Shown here one piece after another: positions 9,364-18,201 of a stretch of DNA of 64,000 nucleotides; the first letter of the stretch is position 1, and every line of letters begins with the position of its first letter. The DNA lies in assembly GCF_000218625.1 (NCBI RefSeq), contig NC_015672.1, forward strand, positions 1,178,001-1,242,000, in the 5' to 3' direction. The DNA is from Flexistipes sinusarabici DSM 4947 (GTDB lineage Bacteria > Chrysiogenota > Deferribacteres > Deferribacterales > Flexistipitaceae). Below the pieces are notes generated by a model. It ran no database searches and was not told where the DNA came from. It saw nothing but the letters and a program-made list of their open reading frames with translations. Both the position numbers and the translations under genes were made by a program.

Positions 9364-9392
9364 ATAATAAGTGGTAATTTTCAAATAATCAA
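9364..9392 (-). promoter_or_regulatory. Sigma-70-type promoter for nrdJ
   Basis: On the minus strand TTGATT (9392-9387), 17 bases, then TATTAT (9369-9364). The predicted leader to the ATG is about 60 bases and holds the palindrome at 9338-9349. Confidence 0.5.
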
Positions 9393-9500
9393 GTATAGAT
9401 TTTTAATATCGTTCTAAGTAATTAGCAGCATTAGAATAAAAAAATCACTGCTTAAAAAGTTCCATAATATCAGTTAGTTGGTTAGTGTTGCCGTTTGGTT

Positions 9501-9533
9501 AACAGAGCGGATAAGTATATATTCCGCTCTGTT
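9501..9533. terminator. Strong hairpin after the bd-like oxidase genes
   Basis: AACAGAGCGGA (9501-9511) pairs perfectly with TCCGCTCTGTT (9523-9533). It lies 39 bases beyond the stop of the oxidase second subunit. Neither strand has a clean T-run, so termination strength is uncertain; it may mainly stabilise the transcript end. Confidence 0.45.
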
Positions 9534-9571
9534 AATAATTCATTGGCTGTTTTTGCCGGAAACAGGAAAAA

Positions 9572-10669
9572 TTATTTGTTCTCCGGCTTTAACTCTCTGT
9601 TAATTTTGAAAAGTGTAAAACCTAATATCCCCAAAACTGCAACCAGCAGAACAAGGAATATTACAAAAATTCCCCATTGGGGGTTGGTTTCCATATTATA
9701 GATATTTACATATTTGCTGAAATAACCGTTTTCTATGGTTCTTCGGATAAGCACCATGAAAATTGTTATCACAACCCCCAAGCCTGCGAGAAAATAGAGA
9801 TTGTCTTTCTTTAGCAATACCACAGCAAGAGCAGCCGCTGCAGCGATTAAGGCAATAATAAAAGAAACTGTTCCCAAAAGACTTTCTCCCATTAAAAGCA
9901 TCATTATTCCCTTTTCATGGGAAAGCAAAAGCCAGATTCCAACCGGTATTTGAGCCAGGGTTATGATAAAAAAAGTTTTTTTCCCGAAATTGTACATTTT
10001 TTCTTTCAGTTCCTTAGAAAATGATTTTCTCATCCTGGAGTAGACCATGAGAAACAGTCCGGCAAAAGCAGTAGCTGCAAACACAAAATGTATATATCTG
10101 GGCAAAAGTGCGGGAAGGTCAAAGAAAGCCCTTTTGTTCAGATATATCTCTTCCCAGGCTTCGGGATGCATTGAAAGAACAGTGGTGCTTACAAGCATAA
10201 ACGCCACATAGAGGAAGAGCAGTGCGGCAATAACGATAAAAACAATCCCTTTGCCACCGGAATATCTTATATACAGAGGTTTCATTTTGTACAGGTAATA
10301 GAAATAATAAGCAAAAATAACCGCAGCCAGCACAAAAAGCCATTTAAATGACAGCAGAACGGAAGAAGTGTAAAAGAAATTGCCGTAAATTGTCTGCACG
10401 AACAGTAAAGGAGCAACACCTGTTGTGACAGTCAGTGATATATTAAAAGTGTTTAAATATCCTAACTCTTCGGCAATCATATTATAGTTGTTATCACCGT
10501 AAATTTTTGAAATATATTTGGATGTTAGCAGTAAAAGGCTTCCGCCCAGAGTGAGATTAACAAAAATTATATGCAGAAAAAACGTGAAAGTCAGGAAAAA
10601 CACAAACAGTGCAGGAGGGGATGATATTCCTATTGGGAGAAAAGAGGGAATTAAATTTAAGCTTTCCAT
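9572..10669 (-). CDS. Membrane subunit of a cytochrome bd-like oxidase, CydA-like four-helix core
   Basis: A 365-residue multi-pass membrane protein with about nine hydrophobic segments. The N-terminus (FFLHIIFVNLTLGG near 28-41, then NISLTVTTGVAPLLF near 75-89) resembles the first helices of CydA, including a helix-1 histidine like the haem ligand of subunit I, more than it resembles CydB. It abuts the 425-residue subunit with cytochrome c: its start overlaps that gene's stop. I infer it is the partner subunit of a non-canonical bd-family oxidase. A true CydB, or a quinol-binding anchor unrelated to oxygen reduction, are alternatives. The function is not established from sequence alone. Confidence 0.55.
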   Translation of the reverse strand: MESLNLIPSFLPIGISSPPALFVFFLTFTFFLHIIFVNLTLGGSLLLLTSKYISKIYGDNNYNMIAEELGYLNTFNISLTVTTGVAPLLFVQTIYGNFFYTSSVLLSFKWLFVLAAVIFAYYFYYLYKMKPLYIRYSGGKGIVFIVIAALLFLYVAFMLVSTTVLSMHPEAWEEIYLNKRAFFDLPALLPRYIHFVFAATAFAGLFLMVYSRMRKSFSKELKEKMYNFGKKTFFIITLAQIPVGIWLLLSHEKGIMMLLMGESLLGTVSFIIALIAAAAALAVVLLKKDNLYFLAGLGVVITIFMVLIRRTIENGYFSKYVNIYNMETNPQWGIFVIFLVLLVAVLGILGFTLFKINRELKPENK

Positions 10670-11946
10670 TATGAACCTCCGTTAACTTCTTTGTTTATAT
10701 ACGCTGCCAGCGCCTTTCTTTCCGTTTCCGTTCCCACAAAAGGCGGCATCAGGGGGTTGGAATCAAGCATTGTGAGAAAAAAAGCTATGTCCTGTTCGCC
10801 CATACCCTGCACTTTTGGTTTCAGGGCATTATAACCTTCGATTTCATGGCAGCTCACACATTCTGCTTCGAAGACTGCCCTTCCTTTTGCGATTTTTGTA
10901 TCCGGTTTGCCCAGCAGAGTCCAGTCGGTTTCTGAAAGGATACCTTCTTTGTTTAGTCTGCTGACCTCACTTTTCAATATTCCGTTGGCATACATATAGT
11001 CCATGATAATGAAAGGTTTTCTGGCACGTTCTCTGGCAAATTCATAATATCCGAAACTATAAAGTCCTGTTACCATCAAAATCACAGCCACTACAATGTT
11101 TATTTTCTTAGGAATTACAAAGGTGAAGAAAAGGGAAACAATTGCAAGACCGAGTGCAGTGAAAGATGCGTACCTGAAAAAGTTGGTAAGTATGGCATTG
11201 CCGCCGGATAGGAGTCCCTGTATATTTTGGGGCAGTGAGATTTCCCACCAGTAAAATCCACCAAATGTCAGAATGAACCCTGCAGCAGCAAATATCCCGG
11301 AAAAGTGTCCGGCAGTTTTTTTAACCCTTTCATTTTTTGTGAATGAGAGCACAAGTGTGGAATAAACGGCTGCCAGAATCAAGCTGATTCCAAATCTTCC
11401 CACAACCTGAGGCAGATAGCTGGCATTGAAGAATGCACTCCAAAATGTCCTGTCCGTATTCCATGTTCCGGGAGTAAGCTGAAAGGCTATTATCCCTGCG
11501 ATTATAACAAGACTGAAAAATGCTCCGATGAAATACAGCCAGCCTATAAAGATATGTGTTTTATGGCTGATTTTGTCCCATGTATAGTAATACATAAGCA
11601 GAGCGGATATCTCCAGAACAAAAAATACCCATTCGCTGGCCCATCCCCATACAAAAATGGAAATTAAAGAGCCAGTTCCTGCAGGTGAAACCAGTGCAAT
11701 ACTGAACCATATCCCTACACCTGTCAGTGCGCCTAAAATAGCTGAAATAAAAAGTATTAAAGAGCTGTTTGTTTTTACAAATTTCAGCAGTTCCCAGTCT
11801 TCATTTTTCACAGCTTTCTGTTCTGCCAGCACCACATACAGCCCCATTCCAACTGCAAAGTGAGAAATGAAAACATGCAGTATTGCTATTGATGCAATGA
11901 GCTGACCTCCTGAGATATAAGGATGAATCCAAAAAGGAAAATCCAT
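10669..11946 (-). CDS. Cytochrome bd-like oxidase large subunit with C-terminal cytochrome c domain
   Basis: 425 residues: about eight to nine membrane helices, then a soluble C-terminal domain. CydA-like features are the helix-1 segment ILHVFISHFAVGMGLYVV with a candidate haem histidine and EWVFFVLEISALLMYYYTWDK, which aligns with the E107 helix of CydA. The canonical quinol-loop GRQPW motif is absent. About 80 C-terminal residues form a monohaem cytochrome c: AKGRAVFEAECVSCHE with CxxCH and a likely axial methionine in PLMPPF. This fits a member of the bd superfamily that takes electrons from, or through, haem c rather than directly from quinol. AAGGAGG precedes the ATG. It is first gene of a two-gene unit. 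Confidence 0.7.
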   Translation of the reverse strand: MDFPFWIHPYISGGQLIASIAILHVFISHFAVGMGLYVVLAEQKAVKNEDWELLKFVKTNSSLILFISAILGALTGVGIWFSIALVSPAGTGSLISIFVWGWASEWVFFVLEISALLMYYYTWDKISHKTHIFIGWLYFIGAFFSLVIIAGIIAFQLTPGTWNTDRTFWSAFFNASYLPQVVGRFGISLILAAVYSTLVLSFTKNERVKKTAGHFSGIFAAAGFILTFGGFYWWEISLPQNIQGLLSGGNAILTNFFRYASFTALGLAIVSLFFTFVIPKKINIVVAVILMVTGLYSFGYYEFARERARKPFIIMDYMYANGILKSEVSRLNKEGILSETDWTLLGKPDTKIAKGRAVFEAECVSCHEIEGYNALKPKVQGMGEQDIAFFLTMLDSNPLMPPFVGTETERKALAAYINKEVNGGS

Positions 11947-12355
11947 TGCTGCCTCCTTGCCAATAAATTTTTAACACTTCAAAAACAACTAACACCACAT
12001 CAGCTTTTTTGATAAAATATAACAACAAAAACCTGTTGGCAGTTTTCTTGCTTATATTTTGTGTTTTAATTATATCTTATCAGAGGGTTGATGCACAAGA
12101 ATTAATTGTGTAAAAAATGTAAAGAAAGGTATCATTCATAATGAACTGGTGAGGTAGTGAAATAGAGGGTAAAGTGAGGCTGAAACAGTTGATTTGGCTG
12201 AAATCGTTTAGAATGTTGAGTGAACATATAATATTGAAATCAGTTTCCTGTTAGCTAAGTATATTTAAAACACTATTTTTATATAATTTTTGGGGTGATG
12301 CCAAAAAGAAAACTTATTGTTGATTTTTAGTGAGTTTTGAATATTATTGAAGCTT
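11947..12355. other. 409-base intergenic region between divergent genes
   Basis: It should hold the promoters for the oxidase pair (minus) and the PHP gene run (plus). TATAAT occurs at 12282-12287 on the plus strand without a convincing -35. At 12147-12180 there is a G-rich GAGGTAGTGAAATAGAGGG-like stretch that shares words with other low-complexity gaps (compare 62527-62540). I see no tRNA, ORF or terminator. Confidence 0.4.
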
Positions 12356-13018
12356 ATGTTTGAATACGATTTACATACACATACAATATTTAGTGACGGC
12401 GGATTAGTTCCTGCAGAGGCGGCCAGGAGGGCCGAGGCTTTCGGTTATAAAGGGATTGCTTTAACTGACCATGCAGATTTGACTAATTTCAGATTTATAC
12501 TCGAAAATCAGCTCAGACTAAAAACAAAAATAAACTCAAGTAATCCCAATTTCAACATACTTGTGGGTGTTGAATTCACACATGTACAACCGGATGAAAT
12601 TTACGAACTGAAGAATATGGCAAAGGAAAATGGAGCCGATATAATAATTGTGCATGGCGAAACAATTGTTGAGCCTGTAAAAACCGGCACCAACAGAGCC
12701 GCTATTGAAGCCGGCGTGGATATCCTTGCTCATCCGGGACTGATTAGTGAGGAAGATGCTTCAATGGCTGCCAAAAATAATGTTTATCTTGAAATAACAA
12801 CAAGGAAGGGGCACAGCCTTACCAACGGTCACGTAGCTAAAACTGCACTTAAAACAGGAGCAAATCTTGTTATCAATAATGATTTTCATGAGCCGGGAGA
12901 TGCCGTAACCTCTGATATGGCAGTTAATATTTTAAGAGGATGCGGACTGAGGGATGAAGAAATAAGAAAAACTTTTGCAAACAATAAATTTATTTTCAAT
13001 TCCAAACTGGAGGTTTAA
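12356..13018 (+). CDS. PHP-domain phosphoesterase, histidinol-phosphatase-like
   Basis: 220 residues from ATG 12356 (an in-frame TTG nine bases upstream is less likely; neither has a clear ribosome site). PHP-domain metal motifs: YDLHTHTIFSDGG at the N-terminus, LTDHAD near 37-42, the glutamate in VGVEFTH, VHGET, LAHPG and the C-terminal INNDFHEPGD. These place it in the trinuclear metal-dependent phosphoesterase family next to histidinol-phosphate phosphatases, but the substrate cannot be read from sequence. Its stop abuts the ATG of the next gene and it heads a tightly packed plus-strand run reaching tRNA-Thr. Confidence 0.75.
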   Translation: MFEYDLHTHTIFSDGGLVPAEAARRAEAFGYKGIALTDHADLTNFRFILENQLRLKTKINSSNPNFNILVGVEFTHVQPDEIYELKNMAKENGADIIIVHGETIVEPVKTGTNRAAIEAGVDILAHPGLISEEDASMAAKNNVYLEITTRKGHSLTNGHVAKTALKTGANLVINNDFHEPGDAVTSDMAVNILRGCGLRDEEIRKTFANNKFIFNSKLEV

Positions 13019-13582
13019 ATGGCCAAAAAGAAGACGCATAAGAGTGAAGAGGTACCTGTCGATAAGGTAGAGGCCTTTCTTGAAAAAAACTTTAAAAAGA
13101 TAATGATATCCATTGGTGGAATAATACTTGCCATCATAGTTGTTTACGGTGTTTTTACTGTGATACAAAGTAATAAACAACAGAAAATCAGTAGATTAGG
13201 CCAATACGAACAAATGTTTCAAACGGATAATCTCACCAGCCGGCAAGTTCAAAATTTTCTTGAAATAGGAACGGAAGTGGATGAGGTGGCATCCTATACC
13301 AGATACAGAGCTGCAAACCTCTATCTGAATGCCGGAAATCTTGAAAAAGCAAAAGAGGTTCTCAATAAAACCGGAGGCTCATATAAAGAATTGGCTGATA
13401 GCCTCCTTTATGATCTTGGGGAAAACATAAATTTGTCTCAATATACACAAGGTTCTTATTTGGAAAGATTATGGGACTACAGAGAACTTTTAAAATCAGG
13501 TTATACACAAAAAAAGCTGGATCAATTTGCTAAAAACTATCCTGACAGCAGATTGCTGGAACTGTTAAAAAACTGGGAGTAG
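13019..13582 (+). CDS. Single-pass membrane protein with TPR-like tail
   Basis: 187 residues: a charged N-terminus (MAKKKTHKSEE), one membrane helix at about 29-48 (MISIGGIILAIIVVYGVFTV), then a soluble helical domain with repeats such as RYRAANLYLNAGNLEKAKEVL that read like a tetratricopeptide unit. The topology resembles YfgM-type or TPR-21 ancillary proteins with the soluble part outside the cytoplasm. The ribosome site GGAGG lies in the last codons of the upstream PHP gene, so the two are translationally coupled. The function is unknown. Confidence 0.7.
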   Translation: MAKKKTHKSEEVPVDKVEAFLEKNFKKIMISIGGIILAIIVVYGVFTVIQSNKQQKISRLGQYEQMFQTDNLTSRQVQNFLEIGTEVDEVASYTRYRAANLYLNAGNLEKAKEVLNKTGGSYKELADSLLYDLGENINLSQYTQGSYLERLWDYRELLKSGYTQKKLDQFAKNYPDSRLLELLKNWE

Positions 13583-13588
13583 AAATTG

Positions 13589-15355
13589 ATGACAAAACGT
13601 GTGCTAAGCGGCAATGCTGCAATAGCCAGAGGTGCTTATGAGGCAGGAATCGGCGTTGTAAGTTCTTACCCGGGAACACCAAGCAGCGAAATTACCGACA
13701 ATATAAAATATTATGATGAAATATATTCCGAATGGGCTACAAATGAAAAAGTGGCCATGGAAGTTACCATCGGCTCAAGTCTGGCAGGAACACGGTCAAT
13801 GACATGTATGAAGCATGTCGGGCTGAATGTGGCATCAGATCCTTTAATGACTTTAAGCTATACCGGGGTAAATGCAGGATTGGTTGTAGTTGTTGCAGAT
13901 GATCCCAATATGTTCAGCTCTCAGAACGAGCAGGACAGCCGTCATTATGCAAGGTTTGCAAAAATACCTATGCTGGAGCCGGCTGACAGCAGCGAGGCCA
14001 AGTATTTTGTTCAAAAAGCGGTGGAAATATCTGAAAAATACTCCACTCCTGTTTTACTCAGATCGGTTACAAGACTTTCCCACAGCATGTCTGTTGTTGA
14101 ACTCGGCACCAGAAAGGAAACTGAACGGAAAGAACTGGAAGTCAATATTCCGAAATGGGTCATGGTGCCGGCCAATGCGCGTAAAAGACATTATTGGGTG
14201 GAGGAGAGGCTTAAAAAAATTCAGAATGACCTGAATTCCGGTTTAAATGATTTGATACATGAGGAAATAAACAGTACTGATATTGGAATAGTATCCTCCG
14301 GAATTGCCTATCAATATGTTAAAGAGGCTTTACCGGAAGCTTCCGTTCTTAAGCTTGATATGGTTTATCCTCTTGCTTTAGATGAGATAAAGAAGTTTGC
14401 CGGGAAAGTGAAAAAACTTTTTGTGGTTGAAGAACTTGATCCATTTATAGAAAATGAGCTGAAGGCACACGGTATTAATGTGGAAAACTTGGATAGATCG
14501 CTTATGGGGGAGCTTTCGGTTGAACGGTTAAATGATATATTTTCTGAAAAAAGATATGTCAGCAGAAACTACAAACCGCTCTACAAAGATATCAATGACA
14601 AGCTTCCTCAACGTCCGCCGAATATGTGCCCCGGTTGTTCCCACCGGGGTATTTTTCATGCCATAAATAAACTGAAACTGTTTGCCGCCGGAGATATAGG
14701 GTGTTATACACTCGGTCTTCTGCCTCCATTGTCTGCTATGCACTCTACAATCTGTATGGGTGCCAGTGTATCGATGGCACACGGCATAGACAAAGGCTCC
14801 AATGGCGAATATGCCAGAAAATCTGTTGCGGTAATCGGCGATTCAACTTTTTTACATACAGGTATTAACGGACTTATAAATTCTTTTTACAATTCCGGCA
14901 CGTCAACAGTAATTATTCTTGATAACAGAATAACAGGGATGACAGGACATCAGCCAAATCCTGCCACAGGTATTTCTATAAAAGGTTCTCCCGCTCCTCA
15001 GGTTAACATAGAGGTGTTGTGCAGAGGAATGGGAATCAGTCACGTGAAAGTGGTGGATCCTTTTAATGTTGAAGAATGCCTGAATATTCTTAAGGAAGAA
15101 ACAGCCAGAGAGGAATTGAGTGTAATAATTACTAACAGACCGTGTATATTTGCAGATAAAAGTGTTATTTCAAGTCCTTACTACGTTCTTGAAGATAAGT
15201 GTACAGGATGCAAAGCATGTGTGAGACTGGGTTGTCCGGCTATTCTATGGGACAGCGAAAAAAGGCTTGCCTTCATAGATGAAACGCTGTGTACAGGATG
15301 CGGACTTTGTCCGAAAGTTTGCAAATTTGAAGCTATAAAAAAACGAGGCGAATAA
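13589..15355 (+). CDS. iorA: Indolepyruvate ferredoxin oxidoreductase, alpha subunit
   Basis: Oxidatively decarboxylates aryl 2-oxo acids (from Phe, Tyr, Trp) to aryl-CoA, reducing ferredoxin; it uses thiamine diphosphate. 588 residues from ATG 13589 (a TTG lies one codon upstream). N-terminal pyrimidine-binding domain with SSYPGTPSSEI; a TPP domain in the second half with CPGCSHRG, GDIGCYTLG and GDSTFLHTGINGL; a C-terminal 2x[4Fe-4S] ferredoxin domain CTGCKACVRLGCP...CTGCGLCPKVCKFEA. The first cluster motif is slightly expanded, as usual for IorA. iorB follows 26 bases downstream. Confidence 0.93.
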   Translation: MTKRVLSGNAAIARGAYEAGIGVVSSYPGTPSSEITDNIKYYDEIYSEWATNEKVAMEVTIGSSLAGTRSMTCMKHVGLNVASDPLMTLSYTGVNAGLVVVVADDPNMFSSQNEQDSRHYARFAKIPMLEPADSSEAKYFVQKAVEISEKYSTPVLLRSVTRLSHSMSVVELGTRKETERKELEVNIPKWVMVPANARKRHYWVEERLKKIQNDLNSGLNDLIHEEINSTDIGIVSSGIAYQYVKEALPEASVLKLDMVYPLALDEIKKFAGKVKKLFVVEELDPFIENELKAHGINVENLDRSLMGELSVERLNDIFSEKRYVSRNYKPLYKDINDKLPQRPPNMCPGCSHRGIFHAINKLKLFAAGDIGCYTLGLLPPLSAMHSTICMGASVSMAHGIDKGSNGEYARKSVAVIGDSTFLHTGINGLINSFYNSGTSTVIILDNRITGMTGHQPNPATGISIKGSPAPQVNIEVLCRGMGISHVKVVDPFNVEECLNILKEETAREELSVIITNRPCIFADKSVISSPYYVLEDKCTGCKACVRLGCPAILWDSEKRLAFIDETLCTGCGLCPKVCKFEAIKKRGE

Positions 15356-15381
15356 ACAGCAACAGAATTCAAGGAGTTTTC

Positions 15382-15951
15382 ATGAAATTTGATATATTAA
15401 TGGTTGGTGTCGGTGGTCAGGGAACAGTTTTAGCCAGCGATATCGTTTGTGATGTGGCTTTATCTGCAGGCTATGATGTAAAAAAAAGTGAAATACACGG
15501 AATGGCACAGAGGGGTGGGAGTGTTGTAAGCCATGTTAGAATTGGTGAAAAAATAGCTTCTCCTGTTATTCCGGTGGGCAGTGTGGATATACTGGTATCT
15601 TTTGAAAGAATGGAATTTCTGAGATATCTCGAATATATAAATAAAAACACCAGTTTGGTACTAAACACCGGTATGATTCATCCGCCTGGTACTGCAGGCG
15701 GAGAGGAAGAATACCCGGAAGATTATGTGGAAGATAATATAAAGAAATTTAACAACAGTTATATGATAGATGCCTTTGAACTGGCTGAGCAGGCACTTAA
15801 CAGAAAAGTGACAAGTACTGTGGTTCTGGGGAAACTGGCAACCCTGCTCCCCTTTAGAAAAAAAGCTTGGGAGGAGGTTATCAGTGATAAAGTTCCTCCA
15901 AAAACCGTTGAGTACAACTTAAAGGCTTTCGATCTGGGGTTTAATGCCTGA
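15382..15951 (+). CDS. iorB: Indolepyruvate ferredoxin oxidoreductase, beta subunit
   Basis: 189 residues of the 2-oxoacid oxidoreductase gamma-type fold: VGVGGQGTVLASDI at the N-terminus, KKSEIHGMAQRGGSVVSHVR, and VDILVSFERMEFLRYL. It forms the IorAB complex with the preceding gene. AAGGAG lies six bases before the ATG. The following PHP gene starts only three bases after its stop. Confidence 0.92.
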   Translation: MKFDILMVGVGGQGTVLASDIVCDVALSAGYDVKKSEIHGMAQRGGSVVSHVRIGEKIASPVIPVGSVDILVSFERMEFLRYLEYINKNTSLVLNTGMIHPPGTAGGEEEYPEDYVEDNIKKFNNSYMIDAFELAEQALNRKVTSTVVLGKLATLLPFRKKAWEEVISDKVPPKTVEYNLKAFDLGFNA

Positions 15952-15954
15952 TAT

Positions 15955-16839
15955 ATGATAATTGATCTGCACATCCATTCTAACCATTCTTCCGACGGTG
16001 AATATGCGCCTGAAGAAATACTTCAATATGTCAAACGGAAAAATATAAAATATTTTGCAATAGCAGACCATAATACCGTCAGCGGATACTGTAAGCTAAA
16101 AAATTACAACCAGGGTATTAGTACAGTCATGATACCTGCGTCTGAATTTTCAACCTTTTTTGGTGAGCATGAGGTGCATGTTTTAGCTTATGGAATACAC
16201 TACGAAGATCAGGCGCTTATAAGCGTATTTGAAACTATTAATAAAAACAAACTGAAACAGGCTCATGCAAGGGTAAAAGCACTTAGGAATCTGGGGTTTA
16301 AGATAAATTTTGATGATTTGATGGAGCATGCTGTTGGCAATGTCCCTTCCGGAGTAACATTTCTCAATACGCTGCTGAAAAATGAAGATAATAAAACTTT
16401 GCTTTCAGAATATATTGAAGGGGAAAAATCATATTCGCCCTATACAAGTTTCTATTTTGATTTTTTCGCAAAAGGTGGTTTAGCTCACGTTCACGTGCCC
16501 CTGATTGATATCGGTGAATTTTTTGACAAAATGAACGGCAGGGCTGTTTTTTCAATGGCACATCCAATACTTAATCCCGGCAATATAATGCCCGATTTGT
16601 TTGATTTTCCTTTTGACGCTGTTGAGGTGTTTTCCAGTTATCACAATTCCGAGGAAGTAAGACTCTTTCGTTCAGTTGCTGATGAAAATAAATGTTTTTA
16701 TACCGCAGGCAGTGATTATCACGGTCCCAATGTTAAACCCAATATTTTTATGGGGGTGGACTGCAGTTTAAATCCGGCTATAATGGAAAAATTACTCGAA
16801 GCAATAGACCGGAGGAATCTTTATCTCTATAATCTATAA
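15955..16839 (+). CDS. PHP-domain phosphoesterase
   Basis: 294 residues: IDLHIHSNHSSDGEYAPEE at the N-terminus, IADHNTVSG, the glutamate in ASEFSTFFGEHEVHVLAYG, a central helical insertion, FSMAHPILNP and a C-terminal AGSDYHGPN. This layout matches the RNase AM / nucleoside 3',5'-bisphosphate phosphatase (YciV/TrpH) branch of the PHP family. The exact substrate is not determinable. It sits within the packed run between iorB and mobA; the role is unlikely to be tied to either. It is not a duplicate of the PHP gene at 12356, which is shorter and diverged. Confidence 0.75.
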   Translation: MIIDLHIHSNHSSDGEYAPEEILQYVKRKNIKYFAIADHNTVSGYCKLKNYNQGISTVMIPASEFSTFFGEHEVHVLAYGIHYEDQALISVFETINKNKLKQAHARVKALRNLGFKINFDDLMEHAVGNVPSGVTFLNTLLKNEDNKTLLSEYIEGEKSYSPYTSFYFDFFAKGGLAHVHVPLIDIGEFFDKMNGRAVFSMAHPILNPGNIMPDLFDFPFDAVEVFSSYHNSEEVRLFRSVADENKCFYTAGSDYHGPNVKPNIFMGVDCSLNPAIMEKLLEAIDRRNLYLYNL

Positions 16840-16853
16840 AGGACAGGCAGATT

Positions 16854-17465
16854 ATGGAAGCAGGATGTAAATTCTCTGTTGCAATACTTGCCGGCGGTCA
16901 GAGCAGACGTTTTGGACAGGATAAAACCCTGGCGGCTATAAACGGCAGAAGTCTGACTTCAATTCTAGCTGACGGCCTTTCAGGTTTATCTGATGATACA
17001 ATGGTTATATGCAAAAATCCAGGCAAATTCAGCGATTTAAACAATGTAAGATTACTTGCTGATGTTTATGACAAACAGTGTCCGTTGGTTGGGATTATTA
17101 CTGCATTATTAAATTCCAAATACGAAAAGGTTTTTGTTGTCTCGGCTGATACTCCTTTTGTTCAAAGGAAGCTTGTGGAATATATGTCCTTAAAAGACGG
17201 GGATGCCGTTCTTCCGAAAACTAATAATAAGATACATACATTGACGGGGTTTTACAGTAAATGCCTATTGACTAATTTGAAAAAGCAATATTTTAAAGGT
17301 AATTACCGCATTATTGATATGATGGATGAGATTGACGTCAGTTACGTTGATGAAGAAGAGTGCAGACAGCTTGATGAGAATATGCTGAGTTTTATCAATA
17401 TAAATACAAAGAAGGATTACAAAGATGCAGTGGAAATTCTCAAAAAGATTGGTTACACGCTGTAA
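16854..17465 (+). CDS. mobA: Molybdenum cofactor guanylyltransferase
   Basis: Attaches GMP to molybdopterin for bis-MGD enzymes such as formate dehydrogenase and nitrate reductase. 203 residues with the nucleotide-binding loop ILAGGQSRRFGQDK (11-24), LLADVYDKQCPLVGI and the metal/GTP segment FVVSADTPFV. Its last 41 bases overlap fdhD, whose product works on the same enzyme class, which supports the assignment. Confidence 0.88.
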   Translation: MEAGCKFSVAILAGGQSRRFGQDKTLAAINGRSLTSILADGLSGLSDDTMVICKNPGKFSDLNNVRLLADVYDKQCPLVGIITALLNSKYEKVFVVSADTPFVQRKLVEYMSLKDGDAVLPKTNNKIHTLTGFYSKCLLTNLKKQYFKGNYRIIDMMDEIDVSYVDEEECRQLDENMLSFININTKKDYKDAVEILKKIGYTL

Positions 17466-18201
17466 GACGATCAGGTATGACGGCACATTCGCTGAAGAAG
17501 AATCCCTTATTATCAAAGAAATAAGGCACAATATTCATGTAAACGGAGAGTTTTTTGCATCTGTTATGCTTATTCCTGAACAGCAAAAGGAATTTACGTA
17601 TGGGTTCCTTTTTACTTCCGGGATAATAAACAGTTCGGATGATGTGGTTAATTACAGGATGTGTGAAAATTATAACATATATGTTTATCTAAAAGATCCG
17701 AGACCGTTGGCCGGCAACTCCACGTGGACCATTACATCCGGCTGCGGCGGCGGCAAGGTGCTGGATAAAACATATGATGACATAAAAACAATTGATTCAG
17801 CATTTAAAATCAGTGCCGCCGATATTTTGAATCATTTCAAGGTTATGGAAAAAGAATCCGATTTGCACAGTGCAACCAGGTGTGTCCATAAGGCTTATTT
17901 TGCCGGTTCTGATGGTGACTGTTTTGCATCTGATGATATAGGCAGACACAATACTATAGATAAAGTTATAGGCGGTATTGTTTTAAAAGGCTTGTCAAGT
18001 GACGGTATCTTGATTTCGACGGGCAGATTAACTTCTGAAATGATACTGAAATGCAGCCGTGCAGAGATTCCGGTCATTGTTTCACGCACTGCGCCGTCCA
18101 AACTGGGGATTGATTTGGCAGAAAAGTCCAATATGACACTGGCCGGACTGACTGGTAAAAAAAGCTTCACTGTATTTAATGATCCGGGAAGGATTGAATG
18201 A
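17425..18201 (+). CDS. fdhD: Formate dehydrogenase accessory sulfurtransferase FdhD
   Basis: Moves sulfur from a cysteine desulfurase to the molybdenum cofactor, activating formate dehydrogenase. The 258-residue frame starts inside mobA; a start near TTG 17449 is also possible. Family motifs: [37 protein letters not shown] with the sulfur-carrying cysteine, [29 protein letters not shown] and [13 protein letters not shown]. The usual CxxC of the sulfur loop is CGGG here, so the second cysteine is missing. It overlaps uvrB by four bases. Confidence 0.87.
   Translation: MQWKFSKRLVTRCKTIRYDGTFAEEESLIIKEIRHNIHVNGEFFASVMLIPEQQKEFTYGFLFTSGIINSSDDVVNYRMCENYNIYVYLKDPRPLAGNSTWTITSGCGGGKVLDKTYDDIKTIDSAFKISAADILNHFKVMEKESDLHSATRCVHKAYFAGSDGDCFASDDIGRHNTIDKVIGGIVLKGLSSDGILISTGRLTSEMILKCSRAEIPVIVSRTAPSKLGIDLAEKSNMTLAGLTGKKSFTVFNDPGRIE

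Noticed and set aside
9295-9571. Possible B12 riboswitch upstream of the B12-dependent nrdJ
   Set aside because: No B12-box-like core or large multi-branched fold is visible; only a promoter and a short palindrome.
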